Source: Chitinophaga jiangningensis (GTDB lineage Bacteria; Bacteroidota; Bacteroidia; Chitinophagales; Chitinophagaceae). From it: a stretch of 64,000 nt of DNA. The notes beneath the pieces were generated by a model that was given only the letters and a program-made list of their open reading frames with translations, was not told the origin of the DNA and ran no database searches. The DNA lies in NCBI RefSeq assembly GCF_900142605.1, contig NZ_FRBL01000001.1:868001-932000 (forward strand). Reading direction: 5' to 3'. Position numbers and translations under genes: made by a program. The stretch's first letter is position 1. Each line of letters opens with the position of its first letter. Of this stretch, positions 32,474 through 41,103 are shown piece after piece.

Positions 32474-33628
32474 TTATTGCATGGATTTGGTGATCGCTGC
32501 CGCTTTGTACAGCATTTCCAGGTTCATTTCATGAACATCTTCTCCCTGTCCTATTTTTCTAAGGAGAGATACAGTAAGTTGTCCGCCCAGGTGTTCGCGG
32601 AATTCTTCGAGTCCGGCAATGACCGGGGACTCTTGTCCACCCTGCCTTTCAAGCAACGGATGCCACACGGGCAGCTGCATATTTTTCAATACGGTGATAA
32701 TGCGCTTCATATCACTTTCGCTCAGCCATCCTAACAGGTACGAATACACGCTGTCGAGCGCCACGCCAATAGCTACCGCCTCTCCATGCCGCAGTGCGAA
32801 GTTGGTGAGTTGCTCCAACTTGTGCGCACTCCAATGGCCGAAGTCAAGTGGCCGCGAGGACCCGCTTTCAAACGGATCGCCGCCATTGCCGATATGCTGC
32901 ATGTGTAAGGCAGCGCAGCGGTAGATCAGCTCCTGCATATCTGCCATATTTCCATTGCTGAGTGCCAGTGCGCGGGCTTCCATCCATTCAAAGAACGCGA
33001 GATCTTTGATGAGCGCCACTTTAACAGCTTCTACCATGCCGGAGTTCCAGTCCCGCTTTTCGAGGGTAGTAAGGAACTGGCTATCGTTGAACACTGCCTG
33101 TGGCGGGGCGAAAGCACCCAGGAAATTCTTTTTACCGTTGAAGTTGATGCCGTTTTTCACACCGATACCGGAATCATTTTGCGACAACACGGTAGTAGGA
33201 ATACGGATGTGTTTCACACCCCGGTGCGATACTGCCGCTACGAAGCCCACGAGGTCCAGGAGAGAGCCTCCCCCAATGCCTATCAGGTAGGAGTGGCGAT
33301 CGATTTTATATTTATCAATGGCATTTACCAGGTTAAGAAACAACGGTAAATCATTTTTAACACCTTCTCCCCCTGTAATAGTCAGGATTTCAGGTGCCAG
33401 CTCAAAACCCTTGATGGTTTTGAGATAGGTGGCTATCTGCTGCGTTAAGCCCGCATGATGGCCGGCCATGCCCTGGTCAAGTACCACAAGTATTTTTTTC
33501 AGGTGGGTATGTACCGCCTGTGCCTCCAGGTATGCTCTCAAACAGTTATTGTCAGGACTAAAAAGCTGGGAGGTAAAGTGAACCTGGTAGTGAAAGTTGA
33601 CATTAAAATTCTGCAGTAAATATTCCAT
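32474..33628 (-). CDS. eboD: EboD: 3-dehydroquinate synthase-like sugar phosphate cyclase
   Basis: A 384-residue NAD-dependent cyclase of the dehydroquinate synthase superfamily. Visible motifs are GGGSLLDLVGFVAAVSHRGV (NAD and phosphate binding), RIPTTVLSQNDSGIGVKNGI, EAVKVALIKDLAFFEWME, LDFGHWSAHKLE with the paired metal-binding His, and RHGEAVAIGVALDSV. In place of GHTFGHAIE of true AroB it has a changed sequence, so a different seven-carbon sugar phosphate substrate is likely. It is the first gene of the eboDEF group and has a weak -7 box (TACATTTA at 33667-33674) of its own. Confidence 0.9.
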   Translation of the reverse strand: MEYLLQNFNVNFHYQVHFTSQLFSPDNNCLRAYLEAQAVHTHLKKILVVLDQGMAGHHAGLTQQIATYLKTIKGFELAPEILTITGGEGVKNDLPLFLNLVNAIDKYKIDRHSYLIGIGGGSLLDLVGFVAAVSHRGVKHIRIPTTVLSQNDSGIGVKNGINFNGKKNFLGAFAPPQAVFNDSQFLTTLEKRDWNSGMVEAVKVALIKDLAFFEWMEARALALSNGNMADMQELIYRCAALHMQHIGNGGDPFESGSSRPLDFGHWSAHKLEQLTNFALRHGEAVAIGVALDSVYSYLLGWLSESDMKRIITVLKNMQLPVWHPLLERQGGQESPVIAGLEEFREHLGGQLTVSLLRKIGQGEDVHEMNLEMLYKAAAITKSMQ

Positions 33629-33907
33629 GGCTAATCCTCTTACATTCTATCTGATAAGTTATCCTTTAAATGTACACAAAAATCCGTATTTCTACTTAAC
33701 CAGACACATGGGCGGCAAATTACCGTACTGTGGCGGGTTATGTTTAGGCAGACGGGAATTATACGCATGAGTGGTTTCGCCATTCATCCAAACACCCTTG
33801 CGGATGCACCGAAAAAGCATAAACTTTGCCTCCGTGAACCTGCTTACAGGCCCCGGAAATTAATTGTTACTGTAAAGGAAAGCCTTTTCCCCAAACCACT
33901 ATTCGTT

Positions 33908-35887
33908 ATGTACCGAAAGTTGTTACTGGTCATCCCTGCCCTGATAGTGCCGCTGCTGATGCTGACAGCCGCCGCACAAACGCTGTCCCGTAAAGACAGT
34001 TTGTATCAGCAACTGGATAAATTGCCGCCAAACATTGACAGAGTAAATACCTATCTGGCGCTCGGTGAAGCACTGGTGCCGGATAGTATGCAGAAAGCAG
34101 AAAAAATGATGAAGGACGCGCTGGCACTGAGTATACAGCTGGGCTATCAGAAAGGAGTAGCCGACTTCACCATGTATTACATGTACATCCAGGACCTGAA
34201 GGGCGAATACATGCAGAGCCTGTACCTGCTCCAACAGGCGGAAAAAATATACAGCCAGTTGAAAGATACCACCAACCTTATGAATGTGCATAACTTCATG
34301 GGCAATGAGTTTCAGCAGGTAGGTAATTTCAAGGCAGCGGCCGATCAGTACATGGCTACGCTGGAATTGGCTGATATACGGGGCGACAGTATGCAGGCCA
34401 ATAAAATTACCATTAACCTGTCGTCGGTATTTATATTGTTAGGCGATTACCACAAGGGGCTGGAATATGCCAGGAAAGCCCACCAGTTTGCGGAACAGCG
34501 TAAGCATAAGCGGCGAATGGCGAGCGCACTCAACTGCATGGGTGCGGCATTGCTGCATCTGAAGCAACACGAGCAAGCCAGTCAGATCTTTACGCAGGTT
34601 ATACAGCTGGGCCGGGAAACGGGCGACAGTATATTTGTACTGAACGGCACTATCAATATTGCGTCTGTACTTTCCTGCAAAGGAGAGCATGGTAAGGCCC
34701 TGCAATTATTTCATCAGGCGGAAGCTATTACTAAACTATATCCTGCACCTGATAAGTTGATAAGTATACTGCTGGGCATTGGCAACGAGCTGTTTCTATC
34801 CGGGAAGTATGCTGCGGCGGAGGAGTATATTAACAAATCCATCGCCATGAGTAAGTTATACCTGGCGGGCAATGAGCTTCACCAGGCCTACCTGGTGGCA
34901 TCCGACCTGAAAGCAGCCACTGGGAAGCCGGCGGAGGCGCTGGCACTACGCAAGCAATATGAAAAATTGCATGATTCACTGCTGGGCAATACTACCCGCA
35001 GCAGTGTGCAACAGTTGGAGTCACGCTACGCCACTGCCCGGAACGAAAAAAATCTCACCGAAAAAAAATTACAGGTAGCTACGATGAACCTGGAACTGCA
35101 TCGCAAAAACAAGTGGATACTTTATGGTATGGTGAGTTTTATTTTGCTGATGATACCTGCAATTATTTACTGGTTGAAAATGCAACATCGCCACAAGCTG
35201 CAATTGCAACAGCTGCAAACGATGGAAGCCGAACGTACCGTGCAGGTACTGGAGGCCATGATGCAGGGCGAAGAGCGGGAGCGCACGCGGCTTTCCAAGG
35301 ATTTGCATGACGGCGTGGGTGGATTATTATCGGCGGTAAAACTGCATTTCAGTGCATTGCGGCATGAGCGCCCGTACCTGAAAGAAGATCCCGGCTTCCT
35401 TCATGCCATGGGTATCCTGGATGATGCCGTAGTGGAAGTTCGTAAAACCGCGCATAACCTCATGCCTGAAATACTTTCCAGGGTTGGGTTATCGGAAGCC
35501 TTAGGTTTTTATTGCCGCAATGTGAGTCACAGCAGGAAGCTGTTGATTACGTATGAAAGCACCGGTCAGGTGCGGCGTTACAATGCCAGCTTTGAGTTAT
35601 CAGTGTATAGGATCGTGCAGGAGCTGATTAATAATATTATCAAGCATTCCAGGGCAACGGCAGCATTGGTGCAGCTTATGCAGGAGGAGCATACATTGTC
35701 TATTCAGGTAGAAGATAACGGCATCGGTTTCCAGCATCAGCCGGAACTGCATCAGGGTATGGGTTTGCGAAACCTGCACACCCGTATTAAAGCGTTGAAC
35801 GGAAATTTGGATATAGATGCGTCGGCAGGGCGGGGAACTACCGCGTATATTGCGTTTAATATCATTCCGATGCAGCTGGCGAAATAG
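33908..35887 (+). CDS. TPR-containing sensor histidine kinase, inserted within the ebo cluster
   Basis: A 659-residue sensor kinase. After a signal peptide (MYRKLLLVIPALIVPLLMLTA) comes a periplasmic tetratricopeptide array (about 40-350), a coiled coil, a transmembrane helix (about 403-423), then a NarL-type HisKA_3 dimerisation domain with phospho-acceptor His in ERTRLSKDLHDGVGGLLSAV, and an ATPase domain with ELINNIIKHS (N box), VEDNGIGF and GMGLRNLHTRIKALNG. The start at 33908 restores the signal peptide; an upstream in-frame ATG does not. There is no LuxR-type response regulator nearby. It lies opposite in strand between eboD and eboC. Confidence 0.93.
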   Translation: MYRKLLLVIPALIVPLLMLTAAAQTLSRKDSLYQQLDKLPPNIDRVNTYLALGEALVPDSMQKAEKMMKDALALSIQLGYQKGVADFTMYYMYIQDLKGEYMQSLYLLQQAEKIYSQLKDTTNLMNVHNFMGNEFQQVGNFKAAADQYMATLELADIRGDSMQANKITINLSSVFILLGDYHKGLEYARKAHQFAEQRKHKRRMASALNCMGAALLHLKQHEQASQIFTQVIQLGRETGDSIFVLNGTINIASVLSCKGEHGKALQLFHQAEAITKLYPAPDKLISILLGIGNELFLSGKYAAAEEYINKSIAMSKLYLAGNELHQAYLVASDLKAATGKPAEALALRKQYEKLHDSLLGNTTRSSVQQLESRYATARNEKNLTEKKLQVATMNLELHRKNKWILYGMVSFILLMIPAIIYWLKMQHRHKLQLQQLQTMEAERTVQVLEAMMQGEERERTRLSKDLHDGVGGLLSAVKLHFSALRHERPYLKEDPGFLHAMGILDDAVVEVRKTAHNLMPEILSRVGLSEALGFYCRNVSHSRKLLITYESTGQVRRYNASFELSVYRIVQELINNIIKHSRATAALVQLMQEEHTLSIQVEDNGIGFQHQPELHQGMGLRNLHTRIKALNGNLDIDASAGRGTTAYIAFNIIPMQLAK

Positions 35888-35893
35888 TAGCAG

Positions 35894-35932
35894 AGCGTTC
35901 TGATGACCGCCGTAGGCGGTCATCAGAACGCT
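35894..35932. repeat. long perfect hairpin with GCC-GTA-GGC tip
   Basis: An 18-bp perfect stem (35894-35911 with 35915-35932) and a three-base loop, just after the kinase stop codon. The arms share no sequence with the other palindromes, but the tip does. Confidence 0.85.
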
Positions 35933-35968
35933 GACAGAGCCGCATAAGGACTTTGTTTTGTCTCTTAT

Positions 35969-36008
35969 GCTGCTTTGCGAGGAAAAAGATCGCAAGGGCC
36001 GAAGGCCC
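35969..36008 (+). repeat. dispersed repeat, copy A
   Basis: GCTGCTTTGCGAGGAAAAAG, then ATCGCAAG, then a GGGCC-GAA-GGCCC hairpin (35996-36008). Related copies lie at 61233-61259 and 61297-61344 on the other strand. It ends ten bases before the eboC stop codon. Confidence 0.7.
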
Positions 36009-36018
36009 AATTTAATAC

Positions 36019-36939
36019 TCAGGTAATCGCAAAAAGTTTCCCCAGGCCGAGTGAAACCGGCAACAGGAGCAGCACGAAAATAGCGAACGGCATTTGTGCA
36101 AAAGCGGCTACCCAGGCGGCATTCATGGCAATGAGTGCCAAAATCCCTCCTTTTACAGCTTTCCCTAAATTAGGCCCCGAAGGCTCTTTCATGGCTTTCA
36201 TCAGCGGGGTGTTGACCATAAACATGAACAGCAGGATGAAAGGCAGTGCCCTCCACAGGCGTTCCTGGTGTATGGCCAGCACGATCATGGCGGAGTATAC
36301 GACTGCATAGCCAACTGCGCTTACTTTAAGGCTTTTGGTGTTGCCGCCGTGTACTTCACCGCGACTGATATTAGTAATTGCAGCGATGTAGATGACGGGG
36401 ATAATACCCATCCACCAGTATTGCGCCAGGGCTTCCGGCAGGATACTGATACCCAGCAGCAGATTGAATCCCCGGCAAAGTCCCATGTTTATCGGGCCCC
36501 ATACGGGGTGATGTTTTCCCCATTTATTGTATACCAGCGCTGCGAGGGTAATGGCAATTGCGAGCCATCCCGGGGCACCGGTGAGGTGTCCTACCGAAAA
36601 GGCGCCTAATACACCTACGAGCAGCAGGTAAGCGCCTAAGATAATCGCTTGAGTTTTGGAAATGATTCCGCTGGGAATGGGACGTTCCGGCCGTTCTATT
36701 GCATCCAGTTTTGCGTCGAATACATCGTTAAATACGACCCCTCCTCCGTAAAGTCCGGCTGCCGCGAGGCAGAGGCACACTACGGGAAGTGAAAACTCCA
36801 GTGTAACTGTACGATAAGTCACATCTATAAAATAGCCCGAAATGGCTACCCCTGCTAAAACGTCTGCGATGGCTGTGATAATATTAGCGGGTCGCATCAG
36901 GCGCAGGTATCCAATCAATTTACTAGCAATATAACTCAC
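36019..36939 (-). CDS. eboC: EboC: UbiA-like prenyltransferase
   Basis: A 306-residue integral membrane protein of the UbiA superfamily with about eight to nine helices. It begins with YLRLMRPANIITAIADVLAG, followed by the Mg-diphosphate motif VVFNDVFDAKLDAIERPERP (NDxxD-like), the core of the family. It probably transfers a prenyl group to the cluster's product. It is called EboC in other bacteria. It lies 52 bases after eboB. Repeat copy A sits just beyond its 3' end, marking the break from eboD. Confidence 0.92.
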   Translation of the reverse strand: MSYIASKLIGYLRLMRPANIITAIADVLAGVAISGYFIDVTYRTVTLEFSLPVVCLCLAAAGLYGGGVVFNDVFDAKLDAIERPERPIPSGIISKTQAIILGAYLLLVGVLGAFSVGHLTGAPGWLAIAITLAALVYNKWGKHHPVWGPINMGLCRGFNLLLGISILPEALAQYWWMGIIPVIYIAAITNISRGEVHGGNTKSLKVSAVGYAVVYSAMIVLAIHQERLWRALPFILLFMFMVNTPLMKAMKEPSGPNLGKAVKGGILALIAMNAAWVAAFAQMPFAIFVLLLLPVSLGLGKLFAIT

Positions 36940-36991
36940 TTTAATATGAGGTTTTCATGGTTTAGGGCTTGTACTCCAGTACAAAAAGCGC

Positions 36992-37972
36992 CTAACGGAT
37001 GATGGTCGTATTCTTATTAATTCTTGGTTGTTGTCCACCTCTTAACACTGTACTACCATTAAATTTTTCACTTTGGTCCGTGACAACTCCGAAATCAGAT
37101 TCATTAATTTGTCCACTTTGAGCGAAGGCTGTCAGTGCGTTCTTGTAAGTTACCAAATGAATGTCATTCGAGTCAATACCACTTTCGTGCATAAGTGCTG
37201 CGGTTTTGGGTACTGCCAGCGGGTCGCTGATGCCCCAGTCGGCAGCGGAATTGATCATAATTCTTTCGCTTCCATACTGTTTTACGACCTGAACCATACG
37301 CTCATTGCCCATTTTGGTAAACGGATAAATGGTGAATGCAGCCCAGAACCCGCGGTCCAGCACCTCTTTCACGGTTTCTTCGTTGTTATGGTCTACTATG
37401 ACCATTTTAGGATCGAGGCCGTGTTCGAGTGCGATATCCATACTGCGGCGGGTGCCTTGCTTTTTATCGCGGTGCGGGGTGTGGATTTGCACCGGGAGAT
37501 TGGCTTCCTTAGCCAGTTCCAGCTGTGCACGGTAATATTTTTCTTCCAGTGCGGTTTGGTCGTCAAAGCCGATTTCGCCAATGCCTACCACCCCTTCTTT
37601 ATAAATAAACTGTGGGAGTATTTCCATTACTGCCTCTGCCAGTTTTTCGTTGTTGGCTTCTTTGGAATTGAGTCCGATGGTGCAGTAGTGTTTGATACCG
37701 AACTGCGAGGAGCGGAATCTTTCCCACCCAACGAGGCTGGAGAAATAGTCGCGGAAGGAGTCGACGCCGGTACGTGGTTGTCCGAGCCAGAACGCTGGTT
37801 CAATAATGGCTACTACGCCGGCATCTGCCATAGCCTGGTAATCATCCGTTGTTCTGGAGGTCATGTGTACATGGGGATCAAAAAATTTCATCCCCTTAAT
37901 CTTATCGAGATATGCCGGAGAGTGGGCCAGTGGCTGGAGGTCCTGTTCTGTTAAGTCATGAATTCCGCACAT
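36992..37972 (-). CDS. eboB: EboB: TatD-family metal-dependent hydrolase
   Basis: A 326-residue metal-dependent hydrolase. The metal pair HxH lies in MKFFDPHVHMTSRTTDDY (about 35-38), and GVVGIGEIGFD, PVQIHTPHRDKKQGT and MVIVDHNNEETV supply further ligands. Homologues in cyanobacteria and pseudomonads form EboB. Met28 would give the more usual family start; the 27 residues upstream include LTEQDLQPLAHSPAYL and may be real. It lies 42 bases after eboA. Confidence 0.9.
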   Translation of the reverse strand: MCGIHDLTEQDLQPLAHSPAYLDKIKGMKFFDPHVHMTSRTTDDYQAMADAGVVAIIEPAFWLGQPRTGVDSFRDYFSSLVGWERFRSSQFGIKHYCTIGLNSKEANNEKLAEAVMEILPQFIYKEGVVGIGEIGFDDQTALEEKYYRAQLELAKEANLPVQIHTPHRDKKQGTRRSMDIALEHGLDPKMVIVDHNNEETVKEVLDRGFWAAFTIYPFTKMGNERMVQVVKQYGSERIMINSAADWGISDPLAVPKTAALMHESGIDSNDIHLVTYKNALTAFAQSGQINESDFGVVTDQSEKFNGSTVLRGGQQPRINKNTTIIR

Positions 37973-38014
37973 AAAAAATGTTGTTTAAGATGGAATATAG
38001 TTGGCAAAAAAAAG

Positions 38015-38911
38015 TTATGATAGGTTGATGGTAGCGGCAATTTTATCCCAGGTGAGGCTGCCTGTATTGATTTCATCGGCCAGGTAGGGGGCTGATGCCA
38101 GCAGTTCCTTTGCCGGCGGGTAATTGCTGTGGTAGCATACCAGGGCGGCGGCTTCTTTTTCCACGTTATAGGCCGACTGCCACAGACGTGTTATGTCCGG
38201 AAAGTTGGCGGTGGAGAGAAAGTTGGTGAGGAGTTGCCATTGGAGTGGGTTCACCGGGCGGCCAGCGGCCTGCCTTTCATGGGCGAAGTCCGTGATAATG
38301 GCAGCCAGTGCCTCATTCGACCTCTTCTGAAGGCCATAAATCTGGTTCAGGGGCTTTTCCGTGAAAATTGCCTTCATTACCAGCTGGTTCCAGGCGGCTT
38401 CCGGCAGGTATTGCGCCGGATAAGGGTTATGGAGCATGATGGCTTCCTGCACTGGTGCTATGTTGGAGCGGATACCGTCCGCAGTACGGGCAATCCATTC
38501 TTCCGGATAGGCCAGCAGGGGCAGTGCACTGTAAAGAGCTGCCAGTTCATTCATTTCGGCGCCGTTGAAAAGTGCTTCCACCTGATTTACATAAATCGAT
38601 TTTTCAGCTGCCGGAATAAAAAGCATCCACCAAACGCGTGCGAGGCGGTCTAACGTCCAATCATACACGAAAAATCCGGGTATCGCTTTTTCCAGCGCCT
38701 CCATAATTTCCGTGACGGGTTTTACGGGCTGTTTGCCTGTAAATCTGGGCATAGCGGTAAATGTCTGCAAAAAATCCCGGGTTAACGGGGCGGTTTGCTG
38801 CAGTTCCTGGCGTTGTTGCAGCCAATCAATGGCGCGTGCGTTTTCCTGTTGCTGGATGAGTTGACCTAATAACGCTTTTACATTTTCGTGGTCAATTACA
38901 TATGCGGTCAC
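38015..38911 (-). CDS. eboA: EboA domain protein
   Basis: A mainly helical protein of about 298 residues that belongs to the EboA family, which has no known enzymatic motif. Recognisable segments are GIFVYDWTLDRLARVWWMLF-like PGFFVYDWTLDRLARVWWM and LPEAAWNQLVMKAIFTEKPL. It is the first gene of eboABC and its role in the pathway is not known. The GTG at 38911 has AGG six bases upstream; a TTG at 38935 is the alternative. A TATTATTG -7-like sequence directly precedes that TTG, which favours the GTG. Confidence 0.85.
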   Translation of the reverse strand: MTAYVIDHENVKALLGQLIQQQENARAIDWLQQRQELQQTAPLTRDFLQTFTAMPRFTGKQPVKPVTEIMEALEKAIPGFFVYDWTLDRLARVWWMLFIPAAEKSIYVNQVEALFNGAEMNELAALYSALPLLAYPEEWIARTADGIRSNIAPVQEAIMLHNPYPAQYLPEAAWNQLVMKAIFTEKPLNQIYGLQKRSNEALAAIITDFAHERQAAGRPVNPLQWQLLTNFLSTANFPDITRLWQSAYNVEKEAAALVCYHSNYPPAKELLASAPYLADEINTGSLTWDKIAATINLS

Positions 38912-38935
38912 TTCAAGCCTTTTTATATAGTGCAA

Positions 38936-39466
38936 TAATAATACGGTCTAAAATTAACCAGATAACACGGATTTATACTAAGGAAATAGTAAAATATGAT
39001 GGGTGGTTGATCAAACGGTGAGGTTTCCAATGTCACCGAAGGATTCATTGGCGCGAGTGCCGTGCTACGCGCGGGGCTGGCTATAGTATTTTACTGAAAG
39101 GGATTATATCAGGGATTGTTCTGACTGTGCGCGGATGGTAGTGTTGAAAATGTTGCTGGCCTGGTATAAAATAAAAGAGAGGCAATAATGCCTCTCCTTC
39201 CGCCATTCTAAAGCCTGATTATTCATCAGGATATCTTTACCGGACATATACAGCGACGGCCTGTATAATGTCTTTATAAGGTGTTATAGTTATGAAAACG
39301 GGCAAAAAACAAGAACGACTATGATCAAAAACCATCTTAGTGAAAAATCTTTCACAGAGATGCCCGGCAGTTACTTTAATGGTCTTGGAAGATAAATACG
39401 GCTGTAATATACATATTATTCTATTTTCCCACCAAATCTCTCTTTGAAATTTTGTTATTATTTATG
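38936..39466. other. 530-base gap upstream of eboA without a recognisable gene
   Basis: Holds a hairpin GAGAGGCA-ATAA-TGCCTCTC (39177-39196) that on the minus strand is followed by a T-rich tract and could terminate the SusC/SusD-operon message. A 24-codon ATG frame at 39321-39395 has no support. The rest is unremarkable. Confidence 0.5.
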
Positions 39467-40978
39467 TTAACGGAGGGTGTTGAAAAGTACTATAAACGGC
39501 TGATATTCCTTCCAGTTAGGTTTATAATCTTCCTGCACAATAAAGCCTTTTGCATAGTTACCTAGTAGGATATCCAGGTCACCATCCTTATCTATATCAG
39601 CGGCTTCCATGGTCATCCAGTGGCCTTCTTTTTCAATTGGCGGCGCAAACGGTGTGAACTGCAGCGGTTTTTCATTTCCCTGGAAGAGAATAAATTTCTC
39701 GCCGGGATTCTTTTCCAGGTCGGCGAAAAATGCGATTGTGGCAATATCCAATTGACCATCCTGGTTGAAATCAGCCGCTATGGCCTTCGTACAGCCGTTA
39801 ACGGGATAGAACCAGGCCTGTTTATATTGATTATTTCCTTCATTCAGATAGATATAAACACCATGGTAAGGTTTCAGAACTATAGAGTAATCGGCGTTGT
39901 CACCACAGGTATACAGGATATCGAGCTTTCCGTCGCCGTTGAAATCGGCCAGCTGAAAGCTCGTTGAACCGTAAACAGGCGGGAATTTTATCAGGTTTTT
40001 GGAGGAAAACCCTCCTTTTTTGTCATTTTCAAACAGCCAGATACCTTCTTCCCCTGCTGCAAAAAGCACCATCAGATCCGTCCAGCCGTCGTTGTTGAAA
40101 TCCCCGGGTATGGCTTTGGTGGCACCAGGCAGCTCCATCAGCGCGCGTTCCTCATATTTGCCATCGGCCTGCTGCCGGAGGTAAATAAGTCCACCGGTAT
40201 GGTGACCAAAAGCGCAGGTGACCATCTCCTCCCTACCATCTTTATCAAAATCCAGTGCAATAGTTTGTACTGGTCGTTGCAGGTAGGGCTTTATATCCGT
40301 GGTAGTACCGGCTTCCAGGTTCAGATCGGCGATGATGCCGCTGGGTTTATCCACCGCCCTCATATCTCCGATCTGGGTGATGCGGGCCAGCAGCTGCCGC
40401 TGTGGCGACTGCCGGAAAGCAATATCCACTACCGGGGAATGTGTTTTCCAGCTACCGGTAAGGACCAGCTGTGGGTTCCAGCGGGTAAGGGTATTATCGT
40501 AAGCGTCAGCGGTATAAATATTTCCGGCGGAATCGGCCGCCACCAGCACGGTGGACCTGGTACTGGTATCTTTTACCTGTGGCAAGCCTATCTGGAATCC
40601 TGACCATTCATGACGCAGCGGAACAGGTACCTCTGCCGGCTTCAGCTTTTTGGGTGCATTTCGCTGGTAATATGCCACTATTTCTGTCCATTCTTTAAAT
40701 GGAATGGCAGGCGCCGGATCACCCGGCATGGGGGGATAGTAACTGGTTTCATTCCATACGCGGATGCCTACACGCTGCGCCATCGCTGGCAGCACATGGT
40801 CATTCCAGGTTACAGAATCCAGCAATGCCGGCGAAACCGGCATATGGCAGCTGCCACAATGTTTATCAGCCAGCGCTGCGGCCTGTTCATCGCGGGTAGG
40901 CGTATGACAACCAACGGTAATGGCAATAATGGAAGCAAAAACGAAAGAGCTGTAGAGCAGGCCTTTTCTGATAGACAT
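39467..40978 (-). CDS. lipoprotein with heme-c motif and FG-GAP/VCBS repeats
   Basis: A 503-residue exported protein. The signal peptide ends in a lipobox (AITVGC, Cys24). A cytochrome c-like CxxCH (CGSCH, 41-45) follows directly, then an FG-GAP/VCBS beta-propeller whose repeats carry calcium-binding DxNxDGxxD loops: DFNNDGWTDLMVLF, DFNGDGKLDILYTC, DFNQDGQLDIATIA and DIDKDGDLDILLGN. A surface protein that combines a heme site with a propeller could link polymer binding to electron transfer. It is about 125 bases after susD on the same strand, so it is probably the third gene of the SusC/SusD locus. Confidence 0.88.
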   Translation of the reverse strand: MSIRKGLLYSSFVFASIIAITVGCHTPTRDEQAAALADKHCGSCHMPVSPALLDSVTWNDHVLPAMAQRVGIRVWNETSYYPPMPGDPAPAIPFKEWTEIVAYYQRNAPKKLKPAEVPVPLRHEWSGFQIGLPQVKDTSTRSTVLVAADSAGNIYTADAYDNTLTRWNPQLVLTGSWKTHSPVVDIAFRQSPQRQLLARITQIGDMRAVDKPSGIIADLNLEAGTTTDIKPYLQRPVQTIALDFDKDGREEMVTCAFGHHTGGLIYLRQQADGKYEERALMELPGATKAIPGDFNNDGWTDLMVLFAAGEEGIWLFENDKKGGFSSKNLIKFPPVYGSTSFQLADFNGDGKLDILYTCGDNADYSIVLKPYHGVYIYLNEGNNQYKQAWFYPVNGCTKAIAADFNQDGQLDIATIAFFADLEKNPGEKFILFQGNEKPLQFTPFAPPIEKEGHWMTMEAADIDKDGDLDILLGNYAKGFIVQEDYKPNWKEYQPFIVLFNTLR

Positions 40979-41103
40979 TGGTTGCGCTGACATGTGGAAT
41001 AATTTTCAAGGGACTCTAAAATAGCAAATAAGGTGATAAAAAATGAATGCAGCGGCACTCAGTCCGCTGCATTTCATTTTTGTGACAGGCAAGTATGAAA
41101 TAA

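Noticed and set aside
33740..33907. N-terminal extension of the histidine kinase to an upstream ATG
   Set aside because: It would bury the signal peptide; the extension has no domain and crosses a -7-like region.
39321..39395. A 24-codon ATG frame, MIKNHLSEKSFTEMPGSYF...
   Set aside because: No ribosome-binding site, promoter or homologue could be supported; too short to separate from chance.
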